From Pterobdella sp. o SKG-2022 (lineage: Eukaryota > Annelida > Clitellata > Hirudinida > Piscicolidae), in the NCBI GenBank assembly GCA_964035795.1, contig OZ038322.1, forward strand, positions 4,764,925 through 4,828,924: DNA of 64,000 bases, given 5' to 3'. The translations under genes were made by a program, and so were the position numbers. Of the stretch, positions 30,550-44,200 are shown in pieces. The notes under the pieces were generated by a model, which worked only from the letters and a program-made list of their open reading frames with translations, had not been told where the DNA came from and ran no database searches. Position 1 is the stretch's first letter, and each line of letters opens with the position of its first letter.

Positions 30550-33500
30550 GCTGTTGAGCGCCAACTTCCAAAGACTCTTCTGACACGCTTTGAAGCAAGT
30601 ATTGAAAGAAACTGGTAGCTTCGAATTGTTTGTGACTTTTGGTGAGAGGGAAAAATGATGAATGTTTTTTCGAAATGCTTTGTGGTTGGAAGCTGACGTG
30701 GTTTAGAACCACTTCGACACTCTTGTTGGAGTGCACACCCGGCACCACGAGAAGGTGGGTTCTTTCGCCGAGCTGATGATGATGGTGGTGGTTGTGGTGA
30801 TGATGATGATGATGATGGTGGTAATGATAATGATGATGGTGGTAATGATGATGATGATGATGGTGGTGGTTGTGGTGATGATGATGATGATGATGGTGGT
30901 GGTTGTGGTGATGATGATGATGATGGTGGGGGTTGTTTTGATGATGATGATGATGATGCTGGTGGTTGTGGTGATGATGATGATGATCATGGTGGTGGTT
31001 GTGGTGATGATGATGATGATGATGATGGTGGTGGTTGTGGTGATGATGATGATGATGATGCTGGTGGTTGTGGTTGTGGTGATGCTGATGATGATGGCGA
31101 TGATGATGATGATGGTGGTAATGATGATGATGATGATTTTTATTATTGAGCGCCAGCTTCCAAAGACTCTTCCGACACTCTTTGGAGCGAGTACATAAAG
31201 AAACTTGCAGCTTCCAGTTGTTTGTGACTTTTGGTGAGCAGTGAAAAAATGATGGATGGATTCTCGAAATGCTTTGTGGTTGGAAGCTGACGTGGTTTAG
31301 AACCTCTTCGACACTCCTTTTGGAGTACACACCCGGCACCACGAGAAGGTGGGTTCTTTCGTCGGGTTGATGATGGTGATGATTTGTTGTTGTTGAGCGA
31401 TGAGTGAAAGCGAGTTAGTGAGTTAGTGTAGTAAGGGTTGGGGTTGTGAAATGTTTGAGAGGTCTGAAATCAATTTTCACTTTTCTCATATCGTCAGAGA
31501 CAGTTTAGGGTTTAATGTCATTGTATCAAAAGGAGGTGGTTTAGCAGGTGGCCGATGTATACGAGGACATTTGTAGATGGCATGCTCAGCGGTCTCATCA
31601 CCCTAGGCCACATTTCCGACAGATGGTATCAACAGTTCTGTTGATTTTTGCCAGCCAATATTTGAGTTCCGGATGGTGACTAGATCGAAGGCGACATAAC
31701 GTCATCTGCTCCCTTCTTCCCAGTTGGCTTTCTACTTTCTGTTGACCTTCGATCTTCTTTCACCATAGATCCGCTGTGTGCGTTCATGCGACGCCGGTCT
31801 GCCTTTCGTTGCTCTGTGTATCATTGCTTTAGCTGTGGTGTAGTGATGGTCAACGTCCGTTTGGTCAGCGTCAGCCCCTTTCTTCATCTGAGCATAGGCT
31901 AGCTCGTTGCCGGTGATGCCCCATTGGCCCGGGCACCACGTAAAGATCACTTGACAGCATCCATGGGGGGAGAAGTTCTGGCTGTTTGGCAAGACTGGTG
32001 TTTCCGTAATTCACGACGAGTGATGATGATTTTTGTTGTTGTTGAGCGCCAACTTCCAAAGACTCTTGATGATGATGATGTTAACAGCAGAGGTTACTTC
32101 GCACAAATGGAAATAAAAAATTATTTCTTTTTTATTTTATAAAAATGAATCATCAAAAATTTTTCTTTTTGACATACAATGCGTTGTTTTCAAGCCTTGT
32201 GTTAAATGTTAAAAAATTTTTCAACTCTATCTTAAAATTAACAGAATACTCTGGCAACTGGAAAATGCTGCACTACCATGCAAAAAAATTTTTTGCCACA
32301 CATCTCGTCTCATCATACTTCGTAGATGTAGAAACTGATGCAGAACACATTGGAAAGGAGGCTGTTTTAAGGGTTTATTTCACTCAAAACGACGTATTAA
32401 ACAGAAGAGATAATAGTGAGAAGCTTTGAAAGATTTTAATTACCATTCAGTCATTGGTTATTTTAATGAGGCTATTACGAGTTTTTATGTTCAACTTTTT
32501 TTCTCAATATAGCGTTTTCATGTGCTTGAAGGTTATAAATATAGCATCAAGTGTTTATTATTGGCTTATCTGTGTATGAAACTGAACTTAGGGTCATAAA
32601 TTGACTTTTAACATGAGTCATTTTATTTTTAAATGTCAATTTCCCTGGACAGACACCTTCACGTTAGCGATCCAGTGTGTGAACAGTGAGGAAGCCACAT
32701 ACACCAAATGGACCAAAGCATTTGAGCAGGTGTTCAGTTTCATCAATCAATCCTTTCATATCCTGTTTTCTTTAATTGGAGATTTAAATGTTATAATTAA
32801 TATTGAATTTATTTAAATGAATATAGAACTTATAGTTTTATTTTTCTTCAAATAGTAATCTTGTTTTTTAGTAATATTATAATAGCGTAAGTATTAAATG
32901 TTAAACTAAACTAGCTCAGTAGGAAAACAATTCAAACCAAACTACTTATTTTGACACAAAGTTTTCTCAAGTTAACTTTATTTTATAATGCGAGTTCAAA
33001 TAATTTTGCTTTATGCTTGGTTTAAATTTTTAAATTTTAATATTGATTAATGATTTAAATCTATGTAGAGTGCGTGATAAGCAAGCTTTAATAAATCTTT
33101 TGATATGTCTTACCCTCGACTGAAGAAAATAAGCTATAAACAGAATGAGGATGATGATGATGGTGGTGTTGAGGATGATGCTGGTGGTTGTGATGGTGAT
33201 GATAATGAAGATAAATTGATATGAAGTAAAACATCGCAAACAAAGGAGTCGTCATCAACCCTTGCCTACTCTATCAACAAGGAGCATTTGGCAACAAAGT
33301 GCCATTCTTCCGACATAAATCTTTCCGGGTTTTATCTTGTCCTGCAGGTATGCTTTTAGGGAATGCGTTTAACGTTACAATCAAGCATTGAAAAATAGTA
33401 GTTACTTTAATTATAAACTATTTTAGGTGTATAACTTATTTGGGGAGCTGGTGTGTTCAAACTTTCAATTCTTGTCGAAAAGAATTTTTCCATGGCAAGT

Positions 33501-33895
33501 TCAACCCCCTTATATAGAGGTTAATTGATAATACCAATATATAAACCGTTAGGCTTATTTAAACATGCGTCATTTGCTAATGGTATCTGAGTCAGATATA
33601 ATTTTTTTGAAATATTTTCACTTTCAAACTAATGTAATAACTCAACTCTAAACAGGTATCAAATGTAGAAAAAATAGATGATTATACAGTTAATTTCGTG
33701 GTTGCTTGTCGTGGTGTTTGTTTGTTCGTCTGGCTCGAGTATTTCGGGTCCTTAGGAACCTTTTCAGACAACGGCTTTATGCTAACCTCTTCACAAAGCA
33801 ACATTACCTTCAAAAGTGTTTCTAAAATAGAAAGTTCAATGTCTTTTGAAGAAAATTTAAACGTTCAATTTTTAGGTGACATTAGAAGAAAATAA
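21563..33895 (+). CDS. MANBA: Lysosomal beta-mannosidase (20 exons, complete)
   Basis: Glycoside hydrolase family 2 exoenzyme removing the beta-linked mannose of N-glycan cores in the lysosome. Exons: 21563-21677, 21843-21980, 22033-22181, 22334-22473, 23039-23098, 23159-23226, 23284-23447, 23640-23856, 23950-24182, 24272-24409, 24566-24645, 24800-24993, 25258-25464, 26717-26814, 27056-27353, 32245-32415, 32653-32729, 33246-33347, 33427-33519, 33656-33895. All phases agree and give 993 aa. The first exon encodes a hydrophobic signal peptide and LNGEDWIL. Landmarks are [56 protein letters not shown] (acid/base Glu about 492), [14 protein letters not shown] (nucleophile Glu about 589), [10 protein letters not shown] and FSDNGF. 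It is somewhat longer than vertebrate forms because of a Cys-rich insert in exon 9 and a charged insert in exon 15. Confidence 0.95.
22803..22988. repeat. Foldback/MITE-like palindrome in beta-mannosidase intron 4
   Basis: Two arms of 30 nt (22859-22888 and 22900-22929) are perfect reverse complements around an 11-nt loop; their core is GATCATCAGGTGACTAAT. Outer arms with ATCATAAAAACACGATAATA on the left and the matching ATCGTGTTTTTATGATTAT on the right extend the inverted repeat to about 185 bp with a few mismatches. Confidence 0.9.
27436..31385. repeat. Composite GAT/GGT/TGT minisatellite (30-bp unit)
   Basis: The array fills most of beta-mannosidase intron 15. The main unit is 30 bp: GAT repeated five times, then GGT GGT GGT TGT GGT. 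It is repeated dozens of times with small variants (27436-28750, 29416-30110) and more degenerate zones (28986-29160, 30343-30515, 30773-31140). About 220-bp non-repetitive spacers, each followed by repeat sequence, occur at 28764-28985, 29199-29415, 30121-30342, 30556-30772 and 31148-31370. All spacers are related, from GAGCGCC..TTCCAAAGACTCTT to CACACCCGGCACCACGAGAA. Stop-free frames on both strands arise because the unit length is divisible by three. Confidence 0.95.
28764..31477. repeat. 1357-bp tandem segmental duplication
   Basis: Sequence from about 28764 recurs exactly 1357 bp downstream. The spacers at 28764-28985 and 30121-30342, the degenerate arrays after them, and the spacers at 29199-29415 and 30556-30772 are identical by eye with constant offset. 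The copies diverge after about 30780, where the second continues into a different degenerate array. The first copy runs to 30120; the second starts at 30121 and its recognisable identity ends near 30790. Confidence 0.85.
31480..32060 (-). mobile_element. Retrotransposon RNase H fragment
   Basis: Minus strand, in the same intron as the minisatellite. [19 protein letters not shown] (GITGNELA is the RNase H active-site segment of non-LTR elements) is followed by [22 protein letters not shown] and [16 protein letters not shown]. The reading frame breaks after that. The copy is preceded by the same GAGTCTTTGGAAGTTGGCGC piece that borders the minisatellite spacers, linking it to the minisatellite expansion. 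Confidence 0.8.
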
Positions 33896-34570
33896 ACTTT
33901 TTTGTTATAATTATAAAAAATTTGTTATATTTTTTTAATATTTTTTAAATTATAAGAAGCATAACCAAGAATATAACATAATACTTAAATATTGAACTTT
34001 CTTCAAAATTGATTTGTTCAGTCCGTAAAAAGGTCTGAATTGACATAAAACTTTATGAATCGTATAGTATGTTATACAACATCTTAGATTAGAACTTGTG
34101 TTTATGTAAATATTCAATGAATGTGATAATTCCTTGAATAGTCAAGATTCCTGACATTTCATTTCCTAAAAAATCTATTTATAACATTTCTTTTATATTT
34201 AATTTAATGTAAATTTTTGCTTTGATAAATCTTTCTTTTTGTTAAGATTTGAGTAAAAATTACAATTTTTAATTGTTATTGTCACGTCTTCAGATTTTTA
34301 CCTGCACTGTCTTGCAAAAAGAACAAAACTTTTTGTTTTTTTTTATAAATAGCCAAAACGTATCATGAATGTGGCTATTTTGAAAATGCAGCCCAAAGTT
34401 GTGGTGTAAGAATGGAAATTGTGATGGCGTTTGTAGCTGTCAGGGTTTTAGGTTGGCAAAAAAAAATTTTTTGTTATATATGGTTATTTTGATTTTTTTT
34501 TCAAACGTGAATAGTTTTTTTCTCATATTATTTTTCTTTTGTTCCTTTTTTATGAATAACGCTAAAACAT

Positions 34571-34634
34571 TGACGTCAGAATACAGCTTACTACGAGTGC
34601 TTAATGCACCGCCCATTAGGGCTCTATATATAAA
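34571..34634 (+). promoter_or_regulatory. Promoter of the EGR-like gene: CRE, CArG-like box, TATA
   Basis: A full palindromic CRE, TGACGTCA, lies at 34571-34578. CCCATTAGGG at 34612-34621 is close to the serum-response CC(A/T)6GG box, with mismatches at the inner edges. TATATATAAA at 34625-34634 is a strong TATA box, about 130 bp before the start codon at 34767. Vertebrate EGR genes are immediate-early genes driven by CREB and SRF sites; the same arrangement is inferred here. Confidence 0.65.
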
Positions 34635-34766
34635 CTGCTTTCATTCATAAAAATTTTCGACAATTCGAAGCGAAATATCTTTATGGTTTTCGTTTGATTT
34701 TTACAAATAGTTTATTATAAATAAAAAATCATCGAGGTTTTGTTTTAAAATAAAACTTTTCTCAAT

Positions 34767-36545
<1,779 letters not shown>

Positions 36546-38970
36546 ATTTCAACTCAAAAATTTCCGTCACACTACTAAATGGCTTGAAGGATTTTCTATT
36601 CGTAGAGAATTGCTTTATATAAAATCATCGTAATCCATATAAATTTATATATGATTCTTTTTATCAATTCAATCGTGAAGCTCTTAATTTTCTGGTGATA
36701 TACCTAATGCATATTTATTATAACGCTATTTAATGCTTAAAATTCCTTATTAAACACTTGCTTTTGTAACCGGTGAAACGGTATTTTAAGGCATTCGGGT
36801 TGTAGATAATTTTTATAAGATTGTTGATAGTTCAAAACTTAAATGTACAATTTATTAAAAATATATATTTGTTTTAGTTCAAATTATTTTTAATATAATT
36901 AAGATATTTTTGTTGAACTTTTGTTTTTGTTTATGAGTTGATCAAGAGTTTGTGACTTCAAGACATTTTCAAAACCTTATCGGTTTACAAGTTTGACTTG
37001 AATTTTGTACGATATCTTCGCATATTCTCATCTTTTATATAGCTTCTCATTTGTCATAAGTAATTCAAAAAATAAAAATTTGAATTGACTTTTTATCTTC
37101 TAAATCTTGATAAATATTCAAAAGTTCTTAAGTAATTTATATCAAAACAGCTATAATCTATAACAGACTCAAACGTAGTGGGCCTTCGCGTAACGTAATT
37201 TAATAAATGGTTTCTTTCCTTTCATCTATCTTCATATCAAAAATTCTTATAAAAATCAATAGTATGGTTTTAAATCCAGATAGGCAAACGCATTCACTCA
37301 ATAAACGTTACACCCAGCAACTAATTTAGAATTTTTAAAAATTATTTTTTAAATAGCTTGATTCTTCAATTTATGAAATTATTAAAACACAAGATTATTG
37401 GTAGACCAACAAAAAAGTCAGATAAAAAATGAAATTGCGGGAAACGTGTAAAACCATTTATAATTAAACATTTAAAACCATCTCAGATTTGAGTCATCAC
37501 ACGATCGGACTCTACGATAATTAAAACTATGTAGAATGGCATTAAATAAATATAATAATTCGATAATTATATGAAAAATGTATTTAACCATTTAAAATAA
37601 CAATATTTTAGTGAAACATCAACTAGTGACATTTTGCAAAATATAGCAAAAAATATTCATTTTGAATATAGCAATTAAGTTTTGAGGATTTTAAATAATA
37701 CATGTGATCAAAATTTTTAAGAATTTTTTTTGCATCTATAAATCGATTTGGATAATTGTTTTAGATTTTACACCGTAAAAGGAAACGTTTATATAAAGGG
37801 CAATTATAAAAATAATTATTATAACCAATTATTTCTTCATTGGATAAACGCTAAAAAAAATTTTTCGGTTTGAATTGAGTTGAATAGTCGACCAATTCAT
37901 TTTTGCCACATTATTTTTTTTTTCAACCAGCCTTTTTTGTATGAACTGGTGCATTATTTTTATGACAATTTCATTTTTTTTCAAAACAACTTTCCAACAG
38001 ATGGCAGTAAGCAATCTCATAAAACAGAAAGATAAGCTTTCAAAGCTTGTTTTCAGTTTATAAATGCCAAACGTGGGTTACCTTCAACGCTTTTTTCCCA
38101 CACCATCAAAGAAGCATCTTTAGGTAGTCGTTCAGCAGATCTTTTGTTGGTGCCTAAAATTTTTCTACTCGTAACAAGACCATCCAAAATGAACCTGATT
38201 TTGATTTTTTCAAAAGCCAAACAATAAAATGAATATAATTTCAGAACTCTGGTTAGTTTATTAAATACAAAGTAGCATTTTCAAGTAAACGAACTTGATT
38301 TTATCATTGAAACCAACCAAGCCCATTCTTCAATTTTTTTCACACTACGTTAGACAAAATTTGCAGTGGTGGAGGGTTGTTTATGACACTTCTTTTCATT
38401 GGAAATACTGCAAGTATTTAAAGTTTTTGAAAACGTCCTGTAGAAAAAAGTTTTCTTGATACATTTAAAGTTGATTCGCTGACTGTACTTTCTTGAAGCA
38501 CGAGTGGTCAGCCAAGAGTGTCTCTAACTTTTCAGCTGATTAAAAAAGCTACAAAACAATGTTTAAACAACACTTGATAAACTTTCTTAATTTTATACTT
38601 AAAATTCTGATTATATATGTATATTTTGTATCAAATGACTTCAATAAAGCTATCAAATTATCGTATTTCTCACTATTATCATCGTTTTGCGTTCGTTTCC
38701 ATGCTGCATGGGTCAGACGGGGTCACATAATGACTCTTCTCCATATTCTTTGGTTTTGGGCAAGTTCAGGTTTGAAGTCCATATTTTTAAATGTTGAGCA
38801 ATTTTCTAGTATATGCGATGTGGTTCAAAGCTTAGTAAGCATGCGAATGGTGAGTTAGCTGTGAAGGATGAACAAATGTTGAATGAGCTTTTAAGGTCTG
38901 TGAAAGAAAAATGAAAAGTAAAGCCGTAGGCCCATCAAAGGTAATTTTTTTTGTGAAATTAATGTATCTC
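36546..38970. other. Intergenic stretch, no gene recognised
   Basis: AT-rich sequence after the EGR-like gene with several TTATT/AATAA-type runs that could serve its polyadenylation. No convincing exon. A short region at 38940-38990 (TCACTTGGTGAACTGCTACC) leads directly into a LINE fragment. Confidence 0.5.
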
Positions 38971-38979
38971 ACTTGGTGA

Positions 38980-39950
38980 ACTGCTACCTTGTCATGGTCG
39001 GGTGGCCTGTGTGCTTCGAGAACCCTACGTACTCTGATAAAGAAGTTGACAGATGCTATGTCAGGGAGGTTGCAAGATAGGCTCAGACAACAATATAAAG
39101 AAGCCAAGAAAAAAGTAAAAAGAATGGTACGAGCTTCTATGCACATAACCTCGCAGCACAGGCTGAAGAAGCAGCAGCAAAAAGAGAGCTTGGGCAGATA
39201 TAAAAGATCACCAAACTTGTTTGTAGCAAGCAACACAATAAATTAGACCCTTCTATTAAAGACAAAAGTGGAAAGCTTCTTACCACTGAGAGAAAGCAGG
39301 AAAAACGTTGGGCTGAACACTTTAGAGAAATTTTAAACCAACCACCACGTACACAAGAAGGAAATATTCCTCCAACTACTTCAGACCTCAACATCAGTTT
39401 TGATCCACCATCAACGTTTGAAGTAATTCTAACCATAAAGTATCTGAAAAACAACAAAGCACCTGGATATGACAACCTCAAAGCTTAAATTTTCAAAGCA
39501 GATCCAAACCTAGTAGCTAACATATTTCAGCCACTTCTTGAAGAGATATGGAGAAGAAAACAAGTACCTACAGAGTGGACAAAAGAAGTGATTGTTAAGA
39601 TCCCCAAAAAAGTTCATTACATGACTGCAACAATTGGAGAGAAATCACTCTACTTTCTGTTCCTAGTAAGGTCGGCCCCTATAGCTCAATGGTTGAGCAT
39701 TAGACTAATTGTTTAAAGTTACCGGGTTCGATCTCGCGTGGGCCGACTATTAGCACCTGTTCCACAGTGTGTTTTCGCTACATTAAATTTGTAGCAAGCG
39801 CTTTGATCTATAAGGAAAAGCGCTTTATAAATACCGCATTACATTAAGGTACTTGCTAAAATTTTCCTTCAGCAATTAGAAGATACAGTGGATAAGTCTT
39901 TGAGAAAAGAAGCTAGTCAAGACCCTGATGGAAAGTGTGCTGCTGTATGA
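38980..39950 (+). mobile_element. RTE-like LINE fragment interrupted by a SINE
   Basis: Plus-strand LINE linker and reverse transcriptase start. A K/R/Q-rich linker (39050-39230) is followed by LDPSIKDKSGKLLTTERKQ, KRWAEHFREILNQPP, YLKNNKAPGYDNLKA (finger region), IWRRKQVPTEWTKEVIVKIP, and a decayed equivalent of the LLSVP segment. After the SINE at 39673-39844 the same element resumes with LAKIFLQQLEDTVDKSLRKEA. One stop codon lies in the KNNKAPGYDNL block. Inactive. Confidence 0.85.
39673..39844 (+). mobile_element. tRNA-derived SINE, copy 1 (with target-site duplication)
   Basis: The head is tRNA-like, GGCCCCTATAGCTCAATGG (A box) to GGTTCGATCTC (B box), with an anticodon arm TTAGA/CTAATTG/TTTAA whose loop reads AAT, suggesting a tRNA-Ile origin. 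The body contains CACCTGTTCCACAGTGTG and TTTGTAGCAAGCGCTTTGAT, and it ends CGCTTTATAAATACCGCATT followed by ACAT. The 6-bp duplication TAAGGT flanks it (39667-39672 and 39845-39850). It splits the surrounding LINE cleanly. Confidence 0.92.
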
Positions 39951-40244
39951 AGCAAAAAAGTAGACTATTTGCAAGGCAGATAATATCACTACTTTTAAAA
40001 AACTTTTGAAATCATTTATTTAAGACTGCCTTCAAATTTTGACTATAATTGAACCTTTTCAATTTTGCCACTTCAATACTCACATAAAACATATATAAAA
40101 TCTTATTTTATAGTTTAGTTCCAACATTTATGCTCATTCTAGTCATTATCATTATTTTAAATCTCATAATGTTTCAAACAGAGGTACCTCAGTTGCTTGC
40201 TTTTGGCGTCGTAGTAAATTGACTTTCATTCATTTCATTTCAGA

Positions 40245-40575
40245 CAGAAAAAGATTGGAAGCTATGGAAATTTGGGTATAGAGAAAGTATACAATAAGCG
40301 ACAAAATGACTAATGAAGAAGTTCTAAGCCGGCTTAATGAAAGCAGAGGATTGATGGCATGGGAAAAGAAGAACCAGATGGATAGGTAATATCTTGCATT
40401 ATGAAAATTAGCTGAGAGTCATCTCAAAAAGATGGGTGGAACGAAAATGACCAAAAGGAAGAATAAGAAAAAAAAGGCTGGATGACATGATTTAAAGAGA
40501 AAGGCTGAAAATAAAAGATGGAAACACCTGGTTTGAGGAATCTGCCAATGGCAAAATAATTATGATGATGTTACT
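40245..40575 (+). mobile_element. LINE C-terminal fragment
   Basis: Plus strand. RLEAMEIWVYRK, ISDKMTNEEVLSRLNESRGL, ESHLKKMGGTK and WQNNYDDVTN spacing match the segment after the reverse transcriptase in RTE/CR1-like LINEs. Stops are frequent. It may be the far end of the fragment at 38980-39950 after an internal deletion. Confidence 0.6.
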
Positions 40576-41237
40576 AATTAAATTATTCAAATGAATTGGA
40601 TAATCATTTATCTCTTGTAAGGACTATCATTGATTTCAATATTATTTCTTGAATAATTTTTCCATTGTTTTTAATTTTCATATTGAATAATTTATTTTCA
40701 TCACTTTATTTTCTTATTATAATGTTCCATGTTAGTTAAACTTATAAAAAATTACAGCTCATTTCCAATAAATATTTTTAAAAATTTTAGAGTTCAATTC
40801 CCCAAAAATGCCTGCAATGTCGGAATTATTTTTATAATGTAATATTTACAACGAATCATAAAGATACTAAACCCCGTAAGTTTCAAATAATTCAGTTCAA
40901 TCATTTTTCCACAAAAATTTTTGGTATAATTAAGCTTTACGTGTGCTCTTCATTTAGTAGACGCTAATAAAGAAAACTATTTATTAACATCAAAGAAAAA
41001 TTAAATAATGCATTAATGTACTCGAATAATTAAAAATATTTCAGTTTTTTGGAAAGTCGATTCCAATTTTTATCAGCCAATCAAATTCCTTTTTGTAATT
41101 ATGTCGCTCCGCAAATGGGCGTTACGCCGTACGGTAGCCTCGCCTGAGAAAATGATATCCTCTCTACACTTCTTTCCTCAAAACTCACCCATTCTTTCTT
41201 AATTGTTGTGGGGTTTTTGAAATTTTTTTTCTTTATA

Positions 41238-44200
41238 ATGAAAAGTTATAAATCTGACCCAAGTCAGTTGAAAATTATTTTTTATTCTTCTTTCACGGCT
41301 AAATTGTTTTCCCAATTTGCTTGACTAAATCCAAGATTCTCAATTTCATAACATTAAATCGTAGATTTCAAAAAGAGAAAATTCGATAAAGATGATTCCT
41401 ATCAAGAAGGTATTATCTTAGTTCTATGATTTCAATGTAAATTCACATATTTATTTTACAATTCCATTTGAACAGATGACAATTTTAGATATGTTCCTAA
41501 AGCTGCTAACAAAAAATTAGAAGGGGGATCAGAAATTGACCATAAGGACTTTTCACACCTCAAATCTGTTAAAAATCCTCAAAACAGAGCATTATGGGTG
41601 GTAAGTGTTTTCAAGAATATTCCAAAAAGAATAGATTAAATTCATATATGGGTGTATGTATATGCAACTTGATTAATAGTTTGATTTAATTCTCAGCTTC
41701 CAGATGGAAGAATTTTTTTTGAAACTGCTTCTCCAGTCTCTAAACATGCTAAAGATTTTCTCATTGCCATAGCTGAGGTTAATTGAAAACAATATTTTTC
41801 AATAACTTTCAAAATTTAAAAATAGTATTAAACTAACTCAAAAATTTAACCAATCTTTATGTTTCATCAACCATACAGCCAGTAGCAAGGCCAGAATTCT
41901 TGCAAGAGTTCAAGTTATCAGCCTATTCTCTGTATGCTGCAGTTTCAGTGGGTCTTCAGACTGAAACCATTCTTGAGTACATGGCAAAGCTCTGCAAAAC
42001 TGAACTGCCCCAAGAAATTATTGATTTTATACAGGTTCATGTCGATTAATATACTCCATTTGAAGTCTATTCACATAGTATTTAATTATGGATAAATATT
42101 TCACCTTAATTATAAATTCATTTTTTACAAGATACTTGTTATGAATAAAGTTAAGAAAAAACTTCAAATCTCTACAAATAAAACAATGATTATGACCATT
42201 TATATTGATTGATTTTCAGACTTGTACATTAAGTTATGGCAAGATTAAACTGGTTCTGAAGCACAACAAGTATTACATTGAGTCACAATTCCCTGTACGT
42301 TTGCTATATGTTGCAACATTGTATCTCTATAATAGAAAACAAACACTAAGGCTTATTGAGAAACTTAATACACGAAGCTTTTGGTAAGAATACCATACAT
42401 TATCACTTGATAATGTAAGATATTCTTACGAAAAGCTTTGTGTACTAAGTTTCTCAATAAAGCTTAGTGTTTGTTTCTATTATTGAATTTCTGCTATTTT
42501 ACGTCAACATTGTATCTCTACTTAATATGTTTCTAATAGTATTTATTGGTATAATAGTTATATGTTTTAGAAACAGGTGAAGTTTATGTCACTATAACCA
42601 CATTTTTAGTTATATTGTGTTTTATTATTTGTCTCCAATATCAATGTTATGATTAAAGTTTCAAATGAAATGGCTGAATGAAACAGTAAAGAGAATCTAC
42701 TTTATAAGTTGGAACACCGGGCATTGATAAAATGCTTCTGAAATCAAACGTTTTTATAAATGAGGAGTTGTCTGCAAACTAATGATAAACAAAAATTTTT
42801 CAGTCTCCACTTTTTTATAAATAAGTTTTTGAATATATCAAAGTTTTTCTAAGTTAATTTCTCATTTTTATTATGGAAATAACTAACTTTATATTGAATA
42901 AGTTCCATACTCCGTACTCCTCAACCCCAGCAATCGTTGAAGAGACTGCTGAAGGATCACGTGATAAGGAGCTGCAGGTTCATTGCTGAGGGAGAGGATG
43001 AGAATGAGTTGTATGAGAAGCTGGACAGGATGATTGTGAGGATCATTTTGAGTCCCATCTATGATTGTGTTGATTGAATTTCAAGCGATATTTTCAATTT
43101 GTGTTGGGTGAATTGTATATTTTGATGTGAGAATCATTCGAGGTTGTATTCTCGTTTGTGTTGATTGAATTGTATGCATTGAATTTAACAGTCGAGTAAG
43201 AAGTTGACAGAGAAAGAGTCTGGTGGGTTGAGTGGTGAGCATGAGGAGGTTGAGAAGGAAAAGACAGTCGATGAAGAGGCATGTAATCTTCAAGACCTGT
43301 ACAAGAAGATGGATGAGGAGGATGAAGAAGATGATGATAAGAATATTTTAGCCTTTGAAATCAAACCCGGTTGTTTGGAGACCATACAAAAGAAATGCAT
43401 AGACCTCGATTTCCCTCTTTTGTCAGAATATGACTTCAAAAACGACACCACCAACCCTAATGTCAAGTTAGACTATTGTTTCAGCCCTGTTTAGTTTTAC
43501 TATTTGTATAATTGCTTTGTTCAGAATAAACAAAAGTACTGTAAACTTTTGAAACCTGCCAAAGAAAAAAAATTTAACTTTGATTATAATTAATTTAAAT
43601 GAAATAAAAATGTACTAAAACTGCAGAATGGACTTGAAAGCGAACACCATTCTTCGACCTTACCAAGAGAAGAGCCTGCAAAAGATGTTCGGGAATGGAA
43701 GGGCAAGGTCTGGAGTGATCGTGCTGCCGTGTGGAGCAGGAAAGACCCTGGTGGGAGTGACAGCAGCCTGCACCATTCGTAAAAGGTGCCTCGTGCTGTG
43801 TACCTCTGCTGTTGCCGTGGAGCAGTGGAAAGCGCAGTTCAAGATGTGGTCCACTGCCGATGACAGCATGGTTTGTCGGTCAGTCTTGCTTTGTTATTAA
43901 TCATGATATTTATAGTTTAAGTGTATTTATCATTTTCGATTCATTAAGAATCATTTTATTTGATAATTGTTTTAATCACAATGTTCCAAATGTTTGCCAG
44001 CTTCACATCAGACTCAAGAGACAAGCCCATGGACTCATCCATCTGCATCAGCACATACTCCATGATAACCTACCGCAGCAAACGATCATACGAGGCAGAG
44101 AGAGTGATGCAGTGGATCAATGGTGTGGAGTGGGGTCTGATGTTGCTGGATGAGGTTCAGTTTGTGCCTGCCAAGATGTTCAGAAGGGTCATTTCCACAG

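Noticed and set aside
27411..31342. Very long stop-free frames (up to 961 codons) of poly-His/Asn, Ser/Pro/Gln and Met/Val
   Set aside because: They are produced by the 30-bp minisatellite inside an intron. The non-repeat parts match retroelement-linked spacers and occur in several frames with no gene structure.
34399..34650. An 83-codon frame upstream of the EGR-like gene
   Set aside because: It overlaps the CRE/TATA promoter region and is mostly hydrophobic residues from T-rich sequence.
39673..39750. A tRNA gene
   Set aside because: The tRNA-like head is mismatched in its stems, is followed by the same ~100-bp body in all four copies and has target-site duplications, so it is a SINE.
43081..43293. 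Two His/Thr/Pro-rich minus-strand frames near XPB exon 8
   Set aside because: They overlap an intron and the acidic exon of XPB on the other strand and have no independent support.
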